64,000 bases of DNA from Geobacter sp. OR-1 (GCF_000813145.1 NZ_BAZF01000010.1:62001-126000); one strand, 5' to 3'. Counted from the stretch's first letter, positions 1 to 9,421 are shown. Notes: generated by a model not told the origin, from the sequence alone. Numbers and translations are program-made.

Positions 1-5
1 AAAGA

Positions 6-266
6 TTATTTGTGGCACTCTTTGCAGGACGTCGGCCCTTTCTTCATGTCACTGTGACAACCCTTGCAGTTCTTGTGAGCCCACTCCTTGCCAAATCCCT
101 CAATCTTCCCAGGCGCCTTTTCATGGCATTTCTTGCAATTGCCCACAGTAGCCTGGTGAGCTTTGTGATTGAATTTTACACCTTTTTTCATCTCGATCGT
201 ATCTGCGGCAAAAGCGGTTCCGGCAAAGGCAACAAGGGCAAACATGGCAATAACGGCTTTCTTCAT
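6..266 (-). CDS. ppcA: Periplasmic triheme cytochrome c7, PpcA family
   Basis: An 86-residue precursor with a signal peptide (cleavage expected after residue 20, AFA|AD) and a mature chain of about 66 residues, the usual size of Geobacter cytochrome c7. Three CXXCH heme sites are visible: CKKCH, CKGCH and CKECH, with the HKAH segment that supplies axial histidines. The stretch PGKIEGFGKE is typical of PpcA-PpcE. These proteins carry electrons across the periplasm from inner-membrane quinol oxidases to outer-membrane cytochromes during metal reduction. An AAGGAG ribosome site lies just upstream of the ATG, and a good promoter match sits at 305-333. Which paralog (A to E) it is cannot be decided from the sequence alone. 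Confidence 0.92.
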   Translation of the reverse strand: MKKAVIAMFALVAFAGTAFAADTIEMKKGVKFNHKAHQATVGNCKKCHEKAPGKIEGFGKEWAHKNCKGCHSDMKKGPTSCKECHK

Positions 267-304
267 CTTAATCTCCTTTGAGTAGTTGTTATGCTGCTTG
301 TGTA

Positions 305-333
305 GTTATATCTTCTCGAATTCGGACATGCAA
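305..333 (-). promoter_or_regulatory. Probable sigma-70 promoter of the cytochrome c7 gene
   Basis: On the minus strand TTGCAT (328-333) and TATAAC (305-310) are separated by 17 bases, close to the sigma-70 consensus, about 40 bases upstream of the cytochrome start codon. The rest of the 246-base gap up to 513 shows no convincing gene. Confidence 0.5.
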
Positions 334-512
334 CATTTTGTCAGGCATCTGCTGAGATCTCTTTACACCGGTCATGCCAACATACGCATGATGCATAACA
401 GTTGAATTTTACAGCATCGGCACCATCTAAACGCGAGAACTGGGATAATTTCATGCCGCAATTGAGGCAAATATTTCTTCATTTGCGATACAAGGCTTTC
501 CTGGCATTCGTC

Positions 513-839
513 TTATCTGCTCAGCTTGAGCGTATGGGAAATCTTTCCAAGAATCCTGTTGAGGAGATGCTCCCGGGACAGCGAGGAGATGATTCTGAAT
601 CTGCGCCTCCCCAGCTGATTGAGTTCATGGCGAATCTTGGCATTGTCCTCAAATGCTAACCCGTCACTGAACACTCTAATTGCCTCGCGCTTTCTGTCGG
701 CAGCCATGAGGATACGACCCAGGAACAGATAATTGTCGGATTTCGCCGGCTCACGCTCTACCTCTTCCCGGCAGAGTTCAGCAGCTTCATCATACCTGCC
801 GCTCTTCACCAGCTCTTGAATCCGGTCCTGGTTCAACAT
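513..839 (-). CDS. Small TPR-repeat protein
   Basis: A 108-residue soluble protein with about two tetratricopeptide-like helix pairs in residues 1-75 (for example SGRYDEAAELCREEVEREP and the NYLFLGRILMAADRKREA segment) and a basic C-terminal helix. TPR units usually mediate protein contacts; no enzyme motif is seen. The frame is open to 887, but the start at 839 is preferred because GAGGTG lies seven bases upstream, and a TATAAT-like box (859-864) falls inside the longer version. Divergent from metY. Partner unknown. Confidence 0.7.
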   Translation of the reverse strand: MLNQDRIQELVKSGRYDEAAELCREEVEREPAKSDNYLFLGRILMAADRKREAIRVFSDGLAFEDNAKIRHELNQLGRRRFRIISSLSREHLLNRILGKISHTLKLSR

Positions 840-974
840 CCGTCCACCTCGCAGATATATTATACCCGGTATCCTGCCTTCCGCCATACCGGCCTGATTA
901 CCTGTTTAACTTGCCCGGCTCTTCTGTTATCATGTTGCGCGATTTCGTATCACTTTCTTTTCCGGAGGGAGAGC

Positions 975-2258
975 ATGAGCAAGAATTGGAAGATCGAAAC
1001 ACAGGCAATTCAGGGTGGTTACGACCCTAAGCCAGGAGATCCGCGGGTAGTCACCATCTGCCAGAGCACCACCTTCAAATATGACAGCGCCGACTACGTG
1101 GCGAAGCTGTTCGACCTTGAGGTTGCCGGTCATTTCTATACTCGTCTGGGTAACCCCACCACCGATGCCTTCGAGAAGAAAATCGCCATGATGGAAGGAG
1201 GTGTTGCCGCGCTCGGCACCTCATCCGGGCAGGCAGCCACAACGCTTGCCATCTTCAACATCTGTCAGGCTGGCCAGCACTTTGTCACGGCCAGCACTCT
1301 TTACGGAGGAACCTACAATCTGTTTGCGGCAACCTTCCCCAAGATGGGGATTGAGGTTACTTTTGTCGATCCGGAAGCGCCTGCCGAAGAGATCCTGGCG
1401 GCCTTTCGTCCCAATACCCGCGCCCTTTTCGCCGAGACCATCGGCAATCCGGGGCTCAACGTCCTCGACTTCGACAAGTTCAGCTCGATTGCCAAAGAGA
1501 AAAAAGTTCCGCTGATTATAGACAGTACTTTTGCAACTCCTTATCTCTGCCGGCCGTTCGACCTCGGCGCCAACATTATCATCCACTCCACTACAAAGTA
1601 TATCGACGGTCATGCAACCAGTGTCGGCGGCGTTATTGTCGACGGCGGCAACTTCAATTGGGACAACGGCAACTACCCGGAGCTCACGGAACCCGATTCC
1701 AGCTACCATGGCCTGCAGTACATAAAGACATTCGGTCCGGCAGCGTATATTGTCAAGGCCCGGGTTCAGCTGATGCGCGACCTCGGGGTCACACCCGCGC
1801 CGATGAATTCATTCATGTTCAACCAGGGTCTGCAGACGCTGCCGTTAAGAATACAGCGCCACAGCGACAACGCCCTGGCAGTGGCGAAGCACCTGGAATC
1901 CCACCCTTCGGTGAGCTGGGTCAGCTATCCCGGACTGCCAAGCCATCCGAGCTTTGAGCGGGCGAAGAAATACCTCCCGAAAGGGTGCAGCGGCGTGCTC
2001 ACCTTCGGCATCAAGGGGGGCGCTCCGGCAGGTAAAATATTCATGGAGAGCTGTCAGCTGATCGCCCTGGTGGTTCATGTCGGCGATGCCCGGAGCTGCG
2101 TCCTGCATCCGGCAAGCACCACCCATCGCCAGCTTACCGAGGAACAGCAGATATCATCAGGAGTAACCCCTGATCTGATCCGGCTCTCCGTTGGTATCGA
2201 ACATATCGACGACATTATTGAGGACATCGACCAGGCATTGGCCAAAAGTCAGCAGTAG
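975..2258 (+). CDS. metY: O-acetylhomoserine sulfhydrylase (aminocarboxypropyltransferase)
   Basis: A 427-residue PLP enzyme of the Cys/Met metabolism family. It joins sulfide (or methanethiol) to O-acetylhomoserine to make homocysteine or methionine in the cytoplasm. Family signs are the N-terminal IETQAIQGGYDPKPGDPRV, the GTSSGQAA cofactor loop, DSTFATPYLCRP, and the PLP lysine in HSTTKYIDGH. Length is normal for the long MetY type. The frame is open from 816, but the ATG at 975 has GGAGGGAGAGC directly before it and matches the family N terminus. A strong terminator follows at 2292. Confidence 0.93.
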   Translation: MSKNWKIETQAIQGGYDPKPGDPRVVTICQSTTFKYDSADYVAKLFDLEVAGHFYTRLGNPTTDAFEKKIAMMEGGVAALGTSSGQAATTLAIFNICQAGQHFVTASTLYGGTYNLFAATFPKMGIEVTFVDPEAPAEEILAAFRPNTRALFAETIGNPGLNVLDFDKFSSIAKEKKVPLIIDSTFATPYLCRPFDLGANIIIHSTTKYIDGHATSVGGVIVDGGNFNWDNGNYPELTEPDSSYHGLQYIKTFGPAAYIVKARVQLMRDLGVTPAPMNSFMFNQGLQTLPLRIQRHSDNALAVAKHLESHPSVSWVSYPGLPSHPSFERAKKYLPKGCSGVLTFGIKGGAPAGKIFMESCQLIALVVHVGDARSCVLHPASTTHRQLTEEQQISSGVTPDLIRLSVGIEHIDDIIEDIDQALAKSQQ

Positions 2259-2291
2259 CCGCTTCGTATCAAGAATCCCGGGAAACCCCAC

Positions 2292-2320
2292 AGCCCGCCT
2301 TTTCCGGCGGGCTTTTTGTT
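2292..2320 (+). terminator. Rho-independent terminator after metY
   Basis: An eight-base perfect stem, AGCCCGCC (2292-2299) with GGCGGGCT (2306-2313), a six-base loop, then TTTTTGTT. It separates metY from the fumarase gene. Confidence 0.9.
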
Positions 2321-2446
2321 ACTCTTCACCCAACTTCACTCTCGACAAAATCAGTTTTTTCCAATATAGTTCCGCCGAAACCGTATACAGAATACACAGG
2401 CACTGCTTGTTAATGCAGATACCCCCATGGAAAGGAGTTAGATGCA

Positions 2447-4072
2447 ATGGCAACAAAACCGTTTGTTTATCAGGACCCTTACCCTCTCGGCAAGGACGAG
2501 ACCAAGTACCGTAAGATTGAGGGATCAGAGCAATATGTAACCGTCGAGCAGTTCGCCGGTGCAGATGTTGTTCGGGTTTGCCCCGAGGCATTGGCGATCC
2601 TCGCCAATGAGGCGATGCGAGACGTTTCGTTTCTTCTTCGTCCCGAGCATAACGAGTCGGTGGCCAAGATCCTCCGCGATCCGGAATCATCACAGAACGA
2701 CAAAGGGGTAGCGCTCGCCTTCCTGCGCAACGCCGAAATCGCCTCAAACTTCGAGCTTCCTATCTGCCAGGACACCGGCACCGCCACCATCGTCGCCAAG
2801 AAGGGCCAGCAGGTCTGGACCGGCGGCAAGGACGAAGAGTACCTCTCCAAAGGGGTCTACAAGACCTACACCGAGGAGAACCTCCGCTACTCCCAGACCG
2901 TGGCCCTCGACATGTACAATGAGGTCAACACCGGCACCAACCTGCCGGCCCAGATCGATATCCAGGCCGTTGACGGCGACTACTACAAGTTTCTCTTCAT
3001 TGCAAAAGGGGGAGGCTCTGCCAACAAGACCTCACTGTTCCAGGAGACCAAGGCCCTGCTCAACCCTGATACCCTGGTGAAATTCCTGGTCGGCAAGATG
3101 AAGTACCTGGGGACTGCCGCCTGCCCGCCGTATCATATCGCAGTAGTTGTCGGCGGGACCTCGGCCGACGCCTGCATGAAAGCGGTAAAACTCGCCTCCG
3201 CCAAATATCTCGATGAACTCCCGACCAAGGGAAACGAGCACGGTCAGGCGTTCCGCGACCTGGAACTGGAGCAGAAGCTCCTTGAAGAGGCCTACAAGCT
3301 CGGCATCGGCGCCCAGTTCGGCGGCAAATACTTTGCCCACGACATCAGGGTCATCCGCCTCCCGCGCCACGGCGCCTCCTGCCCAGTCGGCATGGCAGTC
3401 TCCTGCTCCGCCGACCGCAACATCAAGGCAAAGATCACCAAGGACGGCCTTTTCGTCGAAGAGATGGACCGCAATCCGGGCCGGCTGATTCCGGAACAGT
3501 ACCGGGGCAAGCATGAGCACGGAGTGAAGATCGACCTCAACCGGCCGATGAAAGAGATCCTGGCCGAGCTCACCAAGCATCCGGTATCAACGCCGCTCCT
3601 CCTGAACGGCACCATCGTCGTCGGCCGCGATATCGCCCATGCGAAGTTCAAGGAGATCCTCGACTCCGGCAAGCCGCTCCCCGACTACCTCAAGAACCAT
3701 CCGATCTATTACGCGGGTCCGGCCAAAACCCCGCCCGGCAAGCCTTCCGGCTCTTTCGGCCCGACTACTGCCGGCCGGATGGACTCCTATGTCGACCTGC
3801 TCCAGGCTAACGGCGGCTCCATGATCATGATCGCCAAGGGGAACCGGAGCCAGCAGGTCACCGACGCCTGCAAGAAGCACGGCGGTTTCTACCTCGGCTC
3901 CATCGGCGGCCCGGCCGCAGTTCTGGCTGAAGAGAACATCAAGAAGGTCGAGTGTATCGACTTCCCAGAACTGGGGATGGAAGCGGTCTGGAAGATCGAA
4001 GTGGAGAACTTCCCGGCCTTCATCCTGGTTGACGACAAGGGGAACGACTTCTTCAAGCAACTGGGACTGTAA
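2447..4072 (+). CDS. fumA: Fumarate hydratase class I (4Fe-4S, single chain)
   Basis: A 541-residue class I fumarase, close to the 548 residues of E. coli FumA/FumB, carrying the alpha and beta domains in one chain. It interconverts fumarate and malate in the TCA cycle. Cluster cysteines are visible in ICQDTGT (Cys107), GTAACPPYH (about residue 226) and [10 protein letters not shown] (about 318). The beta domain begins near residue 375 and contains NGTIVVGRD and the [11 protein letters not shown] segment. AAAGGAG lies before the ATG. It follows the metY terminator, so it is probably transcribed alone. The oxygen-labile enzyme fits an anaerobe. Confidence 0.93.
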   Translation: MATKPFVYQDPYPLGKDETKYRKIEGSEQYVTVEQFAGADVVRVCPEALAILANEAMRDVSFLLRPEHNESVAKILRDPESSQNDKGVALAFLRNAEIASNFELPICQDTGTATIVAKKGQQVWTGGKDEEYLSKGVYKTYTEENLRYSQTVALDMYNEVNTGTNLPAQIDIQAVDGDYYKFLFIAKGGGSANKTSLFQETKALLNPDTLVKFLVGKMKYLGTAACPPYHIAVVVGGTSADACMKAVKLASAKYLDELPTKGNEHGQAFRDLELEQKLLEEAYKLGIGAQFGGKYFAHDIRVIRLPRHGASCPVGMAVSCSADRNIKAKITKDGLFVEEMDRNPGRLIPEQYRGKHEHGVKIDLNRPMKEILAELTKHPVSTPLLLNGTIVVGRDIAHAKFKEILDSGKPLPDYLKNHPIYYAGPAKTPPGKPSGSFGPTTAGRMDSYVDLLQANGGSMIMIAKGNRSQQVTDACKKHGGFYLGSIGGPAAVLAEENIKKVECIDFPELGMEAVWKIEVENFPAFILVDDKGNDFFKQLGL

Positions 4073-4099
4073 CTTTTAATGCGGCAGCAAATCAAATGT

Positions 4100-4123
4100 C
4101 CCCGGATGCCCAAGCATCCGGGG
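4100..4123 (+). terminator. Intercistronic hairpin after the fumarase
   Basis: A ten-base perfect stem CCCCGGATGC/GCATCCGGGG with a four-base loop. There is no T run after it, so it may act in mRNA stability rather than as an intrinsic terminator. Confidence 0.45.
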
Positions 4124-4150
4124 GCAACTTAACAGATGGAGGCGAGTATA

Positions 4151-4459
4151 ATGAGAAGGCCGACACTTGCTTTATGTTTTCTGCTCTTGGCAGCATCCCC
4201 GAGCCTCTCGGCTGACCCGCCGAAAACCGGCGCGAATCTCGGCAACGTTCGGGGAGGAGATTTCAGCAAAGCCCGGACCATAATCGACAAGAGCTGTACC
4301 TCCTGTCACAGCAGCGCCAAAATTGATGAAGCAATAGCGGCAGGAAAGAATATGCCGGCAATTCAGCGAGAGATGGAGAAGCGCGGCGCGCGACTGAACG
4401 CCAATGAGAAAGAAGTACTCGGTATCTACTGGAAACAGACCCCTCTGAAAAAGAAATAG
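4151..4459 (+). CDS. Small monoheme cytochrome c, exported
   Basis: A 102-residue protein starting with a signal peptide (MRRPTLALCFLLLAASPSLSA, cleavage after SLSA) and one heme site, CTSCH, at about residue 49. A lysine-rich end follows. It should act as a periplasmic electron carrier; its partner is unknown. An in-frame ATG at 4136 exists, but GGAGGCG at 4138-4143 is well placed for the ATG at 4151. It lies 78 bases after the fumarase. Confidence 0.82.
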   Translation: MRRPTLALCFLLLAASPSLSADPPKTGANLGNVRGGDFSKARTIIDKSCTSCHSSAKIDEAIAAGKNMPAIQREMEKRGARLNANEKEVLGIYWKQTPLKKK

Positions 4460-4488
4460 ACTGACGACAACCCTTCAACAACAATGGT

Positions 4489-4522
4489 GTTATCAAGAGC
4501 CCTGGCAAGGGCTCTTGATAAC
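4489..4522. terminator. Long hairpin between convergent genes
   Basis: A 14-base perfect stem, GTTATCAAGAGCCC with its complement, around a six-base loop between the convergent cytochrome and HTH genes. No clear T run, but the position suggests a bidirectional transcription stop. Confidence 0.55.
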
Positions 4523-4524
4523 CA

Positions 4525-4707
4525 TCAAATCCCGGTCATCTCCTGCACCTGCAACTCCAGATCATCCAGATTCACCCTTGCGACCTTGCCGCTGGACTCC
4601 TCGGCACGAACCAAACCATCTTCTACCCATTTCAGGATCTGATTTTTGTCGATACCAAACTTTTCCGCGGCATCATCCAAAATGTACCAGGTTTTTTCCA
4701 GTGACAT
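4525..4707 (-). CDS. Small helix-turn-helix (MerR/excisionase-like) protein
   Basis: Sixty residues. The segment from residue 7 to 40 (WYILDDAAEKFGIDKNQILKWVEDGLV) has the pattern of a MerR or excisionase-type winged helix, with a final acidic helix. A strong AAGGGGGA site precedes the ATG. It stands alone rather than beside an integrase, so a small DNA-binding regulator is more likely than a phage excisionase. Target unknown. Confidence 0.65.
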   Translation of the reverse strand: MSLEKTWYILDDAAEKFGIDKNQILKWVEDGLVRAEESSGKVARVNLDDLELQVQEMTGI

Positions 4708-4832
4708 GGCAATCCCCCTTTGTCAGTTGCTACAATATAAGTATACCACCCTGAACTGCTTTTCGCAGCCCGGCGCACAGAACCAATTTGCGGTCTCTCA
4801 ATCTCTTGCCTGGCCTGCTTATCATTGAAAAG

Positions 4833-4858
4833 AAAAGGCCCCGAAAACGGGGCCTTTT
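4833..4858 (-). terminator. Rho-independent terminator of the cold-shock gene
   Basis: Stem AAAAGGCCCCG/CGGGGCCTTTT with a four-base loop. Read on the minus strand it ends in TTTTCTTTT, 25 bases after the cold-shock stop codon. Confidence 0.88.
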
Positions 4859-4882
4859 TTACAGCTTTCTGTCCCTAATGAA

Positions 4883-5083
4883 TCAGATTCGAGACACATT
4901 AGCAGCCTGCAAACCTTTTGGGCCTTTAACGATCTCGAACTGAACCGAATCGCCTTCGGCAAGGGACTTGAAGCCTTCGCTCTGAATTGCCGAAAAATGA
5001 ACAAAAACATCGTCGCCGTTCTCCTGCTCAAGAAAACCGAACCCCTTGCTGTCATTGAACCATTTCACTCTGCCTGTTGTCAT
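4883..5083 (-). CDS. Cold-shock domain protein, CspA family
   Basis: Sixty-six residues, the normal length of a single cold-shock domain. Both RNA-binding motifs are present: KGFGFL (RNP1) and DVFVHF (RNP2). It binds single-stranded RNA/DNA and prevents mRNA secondary structure. The frame is open to 5179, but the extra part is not cold-shock sequence; the start at 5083 has a GAGGGAG site and gives [10 protein letters not shown], the family N terminus. The roughly 95 bases of untranslated leader are usual for regulated cold-shock genes. Confidence 0.93.
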   Translation of the reverse strand: MTTGRVKWFNDSKGFGFLEQENGDDVFVHFSAIQSEGFKSLAEGDSVQFEIVKGPKGLQAANVSRI

Positions 5084-5296
5084 CCCTGTTTCTCCCTCTG
5101 ATGCTTCTGTTTTAATGCACCGGCAACCGCCGATGTGACTGAGCACATTCAGTGTTCTAAAATTGCTTAACCTTAACATACCCTCATCTTAAAGCAAGCA
5201 AATTTCCATATCCTGCCAATTTTTCTTGCCTGATCTCAGAAAAATTCATATCTTTTGCCCATTGATCCCTTTAAGTTAAGCAGAGGAGCGATTATT

Positions 5297-6010
5297 TTGC
5301 TGAACAGCATCAGAGAAGAGGTCCGCAGACTCCGGGCGCACTCCGACTCGACCACCGCCGCCTGGATCAATGGGTATACCCTTCTTGGCGGGAGAGTGTT
5401 CTGTTCCGACAACTGCAGCAACTGCTGTTCCCTTGTCGTGAACTGCACCTGGCCGGAGTCCCTCTATATTGCGGAAAAGGTTCAGTATAACTGTACAGGC
5501 AAGTTGCAGCCCCATCTTGAGAAGCTGCAAGAGATCATTATCGCCGCCACGGACTATAAATCGTTTCTTAAAATGCACCGGCAACAAGCCGGACCCTGCC
5601 CCTTTCTTTCCGAAGGGTCATGCAGCATCTATCCAGACCGCCCCTTTTCGTGCCGCGCGCTCCTCTCTTCAAAAGATAGCTTCTGGTGCGGTGCCGATTT
5701 CGGTGAGATGACGAGCGCGGAGAAACAGGCGTTCATCGCCAGCCTTGATGCTGAGGTTGTTGCATTCCCAACGCACTATGTAGCAGCGACCGGAGAGATC
5801 GGCCAGGGTCTTGAGGCCCGTATCGCCGATATGATGGTGCAACATCTTGGGTTCTCCATCTACGGCAACCTGGCGCTCATGGTTTTGCTCAACAAGGAAC
5901 ACGATTTCGCCGCGCATGTGCTGCATGGGTATGATGCCGTGATCGATTTTCTTGATCGCCGCGGCCTTAATCATCCCTACCTGGTTTCACTCACCAATCC
6001 GACAACCTGA
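5297..6010 (+). CDS. YkgJ-type cysteine-cluster protein
   Basis: About 237 residues with the YkgJ-family cysteine pattern: CSDNCSNCC near the N terminus, PCPFLSEGSCSIYPDRPFSCR in two blocks, then WCG. The family is thought to bind zinc or an iron-sulfur cluster; its biochemical role is unknown. The frame opens at a TTG at 5255 without a ribosome site. The TTG at 5297 has GAGGAG eight bases upstream (5283-5288), so it is the preferred start. It is followed 18 bases later by the FmdB-type gene. Confidence 0.78.
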   Translation: MLNSIREEVRRLRAHSDSTTAAWINGYTLLGGRVFCSDNCSNCCSLVVNCTWPESLYIAEKVQYNCTGKLQPHLEKLQEIIIAATDYKSFLKMHRQQAGPCPFLSEGSCSIYPDRPFSCRALLSSKDSFWCGADFGEMTSAEKQAFIASLDAEVVAFPTHYVAATGEIGQGLEARIADMMVQHLGFSIYGNLALMVLLNKEHDFAAHVLHGYDAVIDFLDRRGLNHPYLVSLTNPTT

Positions 6011-6028
6011 AATATATGGAGGCGGCAA

Positions 6029-6556
6029 ATGCCTGTTTACGAGTTCTACTGCAGCGATTGCCACACGATTTACAGTTTTCTGGCCCGGACCGCCAATACG
6101 ACAAAACGCCCATCATGCCCGAAGTGCCAACGGCCCGAACTGGAGCGGCAGGTATCAAACTTTGCCATTTCAAAAGGGAGAGGGGAGGAACCGGCCAGTG
6201 ACGGGCTGCCGGACATTGACGAGACGCGGCTGGAAAAAGCACTCATGGGGATGGCAAGCGAGTTGGACGGGATAGATGAAAACGATCCCCGCCAGATGGC
6301 GCGGGTCATGCGCCGGATTTCAGAAGCAACTGGAATGAATCTCGGGGCTGGCTTTGACGAGGCGATCCGCAGGCTGGAATCAGGAGAAGATCCGGAGATG
6401 ATCGAGGCCGAACTGGGTGACATCCTTGACAACGACCAGGCCGGAGATCTGTTTTCCCGGGAAGGAATCAAAGGGCTGAAACGCAGATATACGCCTCCTG
6501 TTCACGACGACACGCTATACAGCTTCGAACAGCCGGATTTTGATCCCCGGATATAG
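6029..6556 (+). CDS. FmdB-family zinc-ribbon protein
   Basis: A 175-residue protein beginning MPVYEFYCSDCHTIYSF, the typical FmdB zinc ribbon, with the second cysteine pair CPKCQ near residue 33. The rest is acidic and helical and unlike a known enzyme. FmdB proteins are proposed regulators, mostly uncharacterised. GGAGGCGG precedes the ATG. It sits between the YkgJ-type gene and the GspE-type ATPase and is probably cotranscribed with both. Confidence 0.8.
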   Translation: MPVYEFYCSDCHTIYSFLARTANTTKRPSCPKCQRPELERQVSNFAISKGRGEEPASDGLPDIDETRLEKALMGMASELDGIDENDPRQMARVMRRISEATGMNLGAGFDEAIRRLESGEDPEMIEAELGDILDNDQAGDLFSREGIKGLKRRYTPPVHDDTLYSFEQPDFDPRI

Positions 6557-6626
6557 CAGTGGTCACTGTTGCAAAAGGCCGACAAACGTCTATACTTTTC
6601 GAAATTCATTAGACTTTGAGAGACCC

Positions 6627-8522
6627 ATGAGCGCACAACAAAGAACTGGAGAGGCAATACATCCACAGGCAGGGGCAATTGCACCACTACTGGTAAAAGA
6701 ATCGCTGCTGACCAATGATCAGCTTTCCTACGCCATTCGTGTCCGCTCCAAACTGGCATCAAATAAAACCATCATCGATATTATTCAGGAACTTGGCTAT
6801 GTCACTGGTGACCAGGTCCGAGACGTCTTGCGCAAGAACCGGGTGGCGATCCGAATGGGAGACCTGTTGGTCGAACTCGGTTACCTGAGAGAATCGGACC
6901 TCCAGGCGGCCCTGAACCTGCAGAAAGAAGGCTCTTCCGGCATGAAGCTGGGAGACCTGCTGGTGGCGCACGGCTTCATCGACGAGAGAAAACTTCTGGA
7001 AGTGCTTGCCTACCAGCTCGGTTTTCCCCAGGTGGAACTGGAATTCCGGAAACTCGACCGGAAACTGTTTGTCAAAGCACCGTTTCAGACCTGCCGCGAG
7101 TTCCTGTTCGTCCCGGTAGTCCGGGAAGGCGCTGTTGTGACCGTTGCCTTTGCCGACCCGCTGGACCGGAAAGCCCGCGAGACCGCCGAATCCATTTTCG
7201 GCAAAGAGATCAGCCCGGCCATAGCCTCAAAACTGGAAATTCTGGATGCACTGACCAATGCGGAAAAAAACGCGACCCATGCCGAGGCCGGACCTGCTGA
7301 CGAAAACACGGTTATCGGTATAATCAACACCCTGTTCGAAGATGCCATTTCGGAAAACGCCAGCGATATCCATATAGAGCCGATGAAGGATCGCATCCGT
7401 ATCCGTTTCCGCAGGGACGGCGTCATGATGCAGCACCGCGATCTCCCGCTTGAACTGGCGCCCCAGGTCTCCAGCCGCATCAAAGTCATGGCCCAGGCGG
7501 ATATCGCCGAGAAACGGCGGCATCAGGACGGCAGGATCCTTTTTGAAAGCCGAAAACACGGCTTCAACCTGGATCTAAGGGTTTCTTTCTACATCACGAT
7601 CTTCGGGGAAAAGATCGTGCTGCGGCTATTGAACAAAAAAGGCTCCATTCTTGAGATTAACGATATCGGCATGGCGCCCCGCATGCTGGAGCACTTCATC
7701 TACGATGCCCTGGATACGCCCACCGGCGTCATGATCGTCACCGGCCCTACCGGCTCAGGCAAGACATCGACCCTGTACAGCTGCGTCAAATATCTCAACA
7801 ACATCAACACCAGTATTATCACGGCTGAGGACCCGGTCGAGTTTGTCATCGACGGCATCTCCCAATGTTCCATAAACCCCAAGATCGGCGTGACCTTCGA
7901 GGAAACACTCCGGCATATTGTCCGGCAAGACCCGGACATCATCGTTCTCGGGGAGATCAGAGACACCTTCTCGGCTGAGACCGCCATCCAGGCGGCACTG
8001 ACCGGCCATAAGGTACTCACGACCTTTCACACGGAAGACAGCATCGGCGGGCTGATCCGGCTGATGAACATGGAAATAGAGGCGTTCCTCATTTCCTCAA
8101 CAGTGGTGTGCGTCGTTGCCCAGCGCCTGCTCAGGCTGGTCTGCGACCATTGCGCTGAAACCTATATCCCGACACCGCTGGAGATCAGCCGGCTCGGTTA
8201 TATGGCGCCGGATCTTGCCGGGGCCGAGTTCAGGGAAGGTAGAGGCTGCAAAGAGTGCCGGTTCACAGGCTTCAAGGGGAGGACCGCCATCTTTGAACTC
8301 CTGGTCCTGAACGAGCCGGTAAAAGAGGCGATCCTCGGCAACCGGAGTTCTGCCGAGATCCGCAGGTTGAGCATGGAGACTTCCGGCCTGGTCACGCTGT
8401 TTGAAGACGGCCTGGTTAAGGCGGCCAGAGGTCTGGTTTCAATTCACGAAGTTTTGAGAGACCTGCCGAGAATAAGCAAACCGAGACCGTTGCATGAACT
8501 GAAGAGAATTCTGGGGATATAA
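6627..8522 (+). CDS. GspE/PilB-family secretion ATPase
   Basis: A 631-residue type II secretion/type IV pilus assembly ATPase. The core has Walker A GPTGSGKTS (about residue 375), the aspartate box around DIHIEP, Walker B DPDIIVLGEIRD, a His box, and a C-terminal zinc site CDHC...CKEC, as in GspE. The N terminus (residues about 15-150) has repeated units of the MshEN kind (LLVELGYLRESDLQAAL, LLVAHGFIDERKLLEVL), which in MshE bind c-di-GMP. The frame is open from 6540, overlapping the previous gene; ATG 6627 is preferred although its ribosome site is weak. No pilin or secretin genes are nearby, so its machine is unknown. Confidence 0.88.
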   Translation: MSAQQRTGEAIHPQAGAIAPLLVKESLLTNDQLSYAIRVRSKLASNKTIIDIIQELGYVTGDQVRDVLRKNRVAIRMGDLLVELGYLRESDLQAALNLQKEGSSGMKLGDLLVAHGFIDERKLLEVLAYQLGFPQVELEFRKLDRKLFVKAPFQTCREFLFVPVVREGAVVTVAFADPLDRKARETAESIFGKEISPAIASKLEILDALTNAEKNATHAEAGPADENTVIGIINTLFEDAISENASDIHIEPMKDRIRIRFRRDGVMMQHRDLPLELAPQVSSRIKVMAQADIAEKRRHQDGRILFESRKHGFNLDLRVSFYITIFGEKIVLRLLNKKGSILEINDIGMAPRMLEHFIYDALDTPTGVMIVTGPTGSGKTSTLYSCVKYLNNINTSIITAEDPVEFVIDGISQCSINPKIGVTFEETLRHIVRQDPDIIVLGEIRDTFSAETAIQAALTGHKVLTTFHTEDSIGGLIRLMNMEIEAFLISSTVVCVVAQRLLRLVCDHCAETYIPTPLEISRLGYMAPDLAGAEFREGRGCKECRFTGFKGRTAIFELLVLNEPVKEAILGNRSSAEIRRLSMETSGLVTLFEDGLVKAARGLVSIHEVLRDLPRISKPRPLHELKRILGI

Positions 8523-8535
8523 GGATCTGGCCGTC

Positions 8536-9390
8536 ATGACGAAGAAACAGTCGATAGTAGAGATAATCAACGCCCACTTGAGCAGCAACACTCTGGACGT
8601 GCCGGTCTTTCACGCCGTGGCGCTCAAGCTTCAGCAGGTACTAGCCAAACCTGACTTCAAACTGGAAGAGATTTCCCAACTGATCGTTGCTGATCCCGGC
8701 GTTGCCAGCCATGTGCTCAGGGTTGCCAATTCGGTCTTCTACTCGGGGCTGAGCAAGGTCACGACCATCAAGGATGCGGCAATCCGCCTCGGAGCGAGGG
8801 AAGTCTCCAATATTGCCATGCTCGCCACCCAACAGGATTTTTACCGGTCCAGCAATATGCAGTTCAACTCTGTCATGCAGACCCTGTGGAAACATGCCTT
8901 TTGCTGTGCAATAGGAACCAAATGGCTTGCCGGTAAGACCGGGTACGGGGCACTTTCCCAAGAGGGGTTCCTTGCCGGTCTTCTGCACGATATCGGCAAG
9001 CTGTTTCTGCTGAAAGTGCTCGACGAACTGTGCAAATCAGGAGAGTTGGGCGTATCCGTGTCACCCGCGCTGGTCAACGAGGTTCTCAGCAGCATGCATG
9101 AAGAACAGGGTTACACCCTGATGAAAAAGTGGAACATGCCGGAGATTTACTGTGATGTCGTGCGCGATCACCACAAGGAGGGGTGGAAACAGGCCAACCC
9201 CCTGCTCGCCCTGGTGCGACTGGTTGATCAGGGATGCAACAAGCTGGGAATAGGGATGTGCCCGAACCCGTCGCTGGTCCTGTTCGCAACGACCGAGGCC
9301 CAGGTGCTTGGGGCCAAGGAGATTATCCTGGCAGAACTGGAGATAGTCATAGAGGATACGTTGAAGATGGTTGCCCAAGGCGGGAAATAG
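8536..9390 (+). CDS. HDOD-domain signalling protein
   Basis: A 284-residue protein made of one HDOD domain (residues about 15-215) with VADPGVASHVLRVANS, then GLLHDIGKLFL resembling an HD motif. HDOD proteins are regulatory, often linked to motility, biofilm or c-di-GMP systems, and usually lack phosphodiesterase activity. It lies 13 bases after the GspE-type ATPase, so the two are probably one operon and may act together. Confidence 0.87.
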   Translation: MTKKQSIVEIINAHLSSNTLDVPVFHAVALKLQQVLAKPDFKLEEISQLIVADPGVASHVLRVANSVFYSGLSKVTTIKDAAIRLGAREVSNIAMLATQQDFYRSSNMQFNSVMQTLWKHAFCCAIGTKWLAGKTGYGALSQEGFLAGLLHDIGKLFLLKVLDELCKSGELGVSVSPALVNEVLSSMHEEQGYTLMKKWNMPEIYCDVVRDHHKEGWKQANPLLALVRLVDQGCNKLGIGMCPNPSLVLFATTEAQVLGAKEIILAELEIVIEDTLKMVAQGGK

Positions 9391-9421
9391 GCTCGAAAGT
9401 AACACAGCCAAAGCTGCTGTC

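Noticed and set aside
341-454. A 37-codon minus-strand frame rich in cysteine (CYASCVC, DRC), overlapping the cytochrome promoter region
   Set aside because: No ribosome site at its ATG, an in-frame stop shortly upstream, and too short to judge.
816-974. Extended N terminus of MetY
   Set aside because: The family starts at the ATG at 975, which has a good ribosome site; the upstream part is not conserved and covers the promoter of the divergent gene.
4525-4707. Phage excisionase
   Set aside because: No integrase or attachment site nearby; kept as a small HTH protein.
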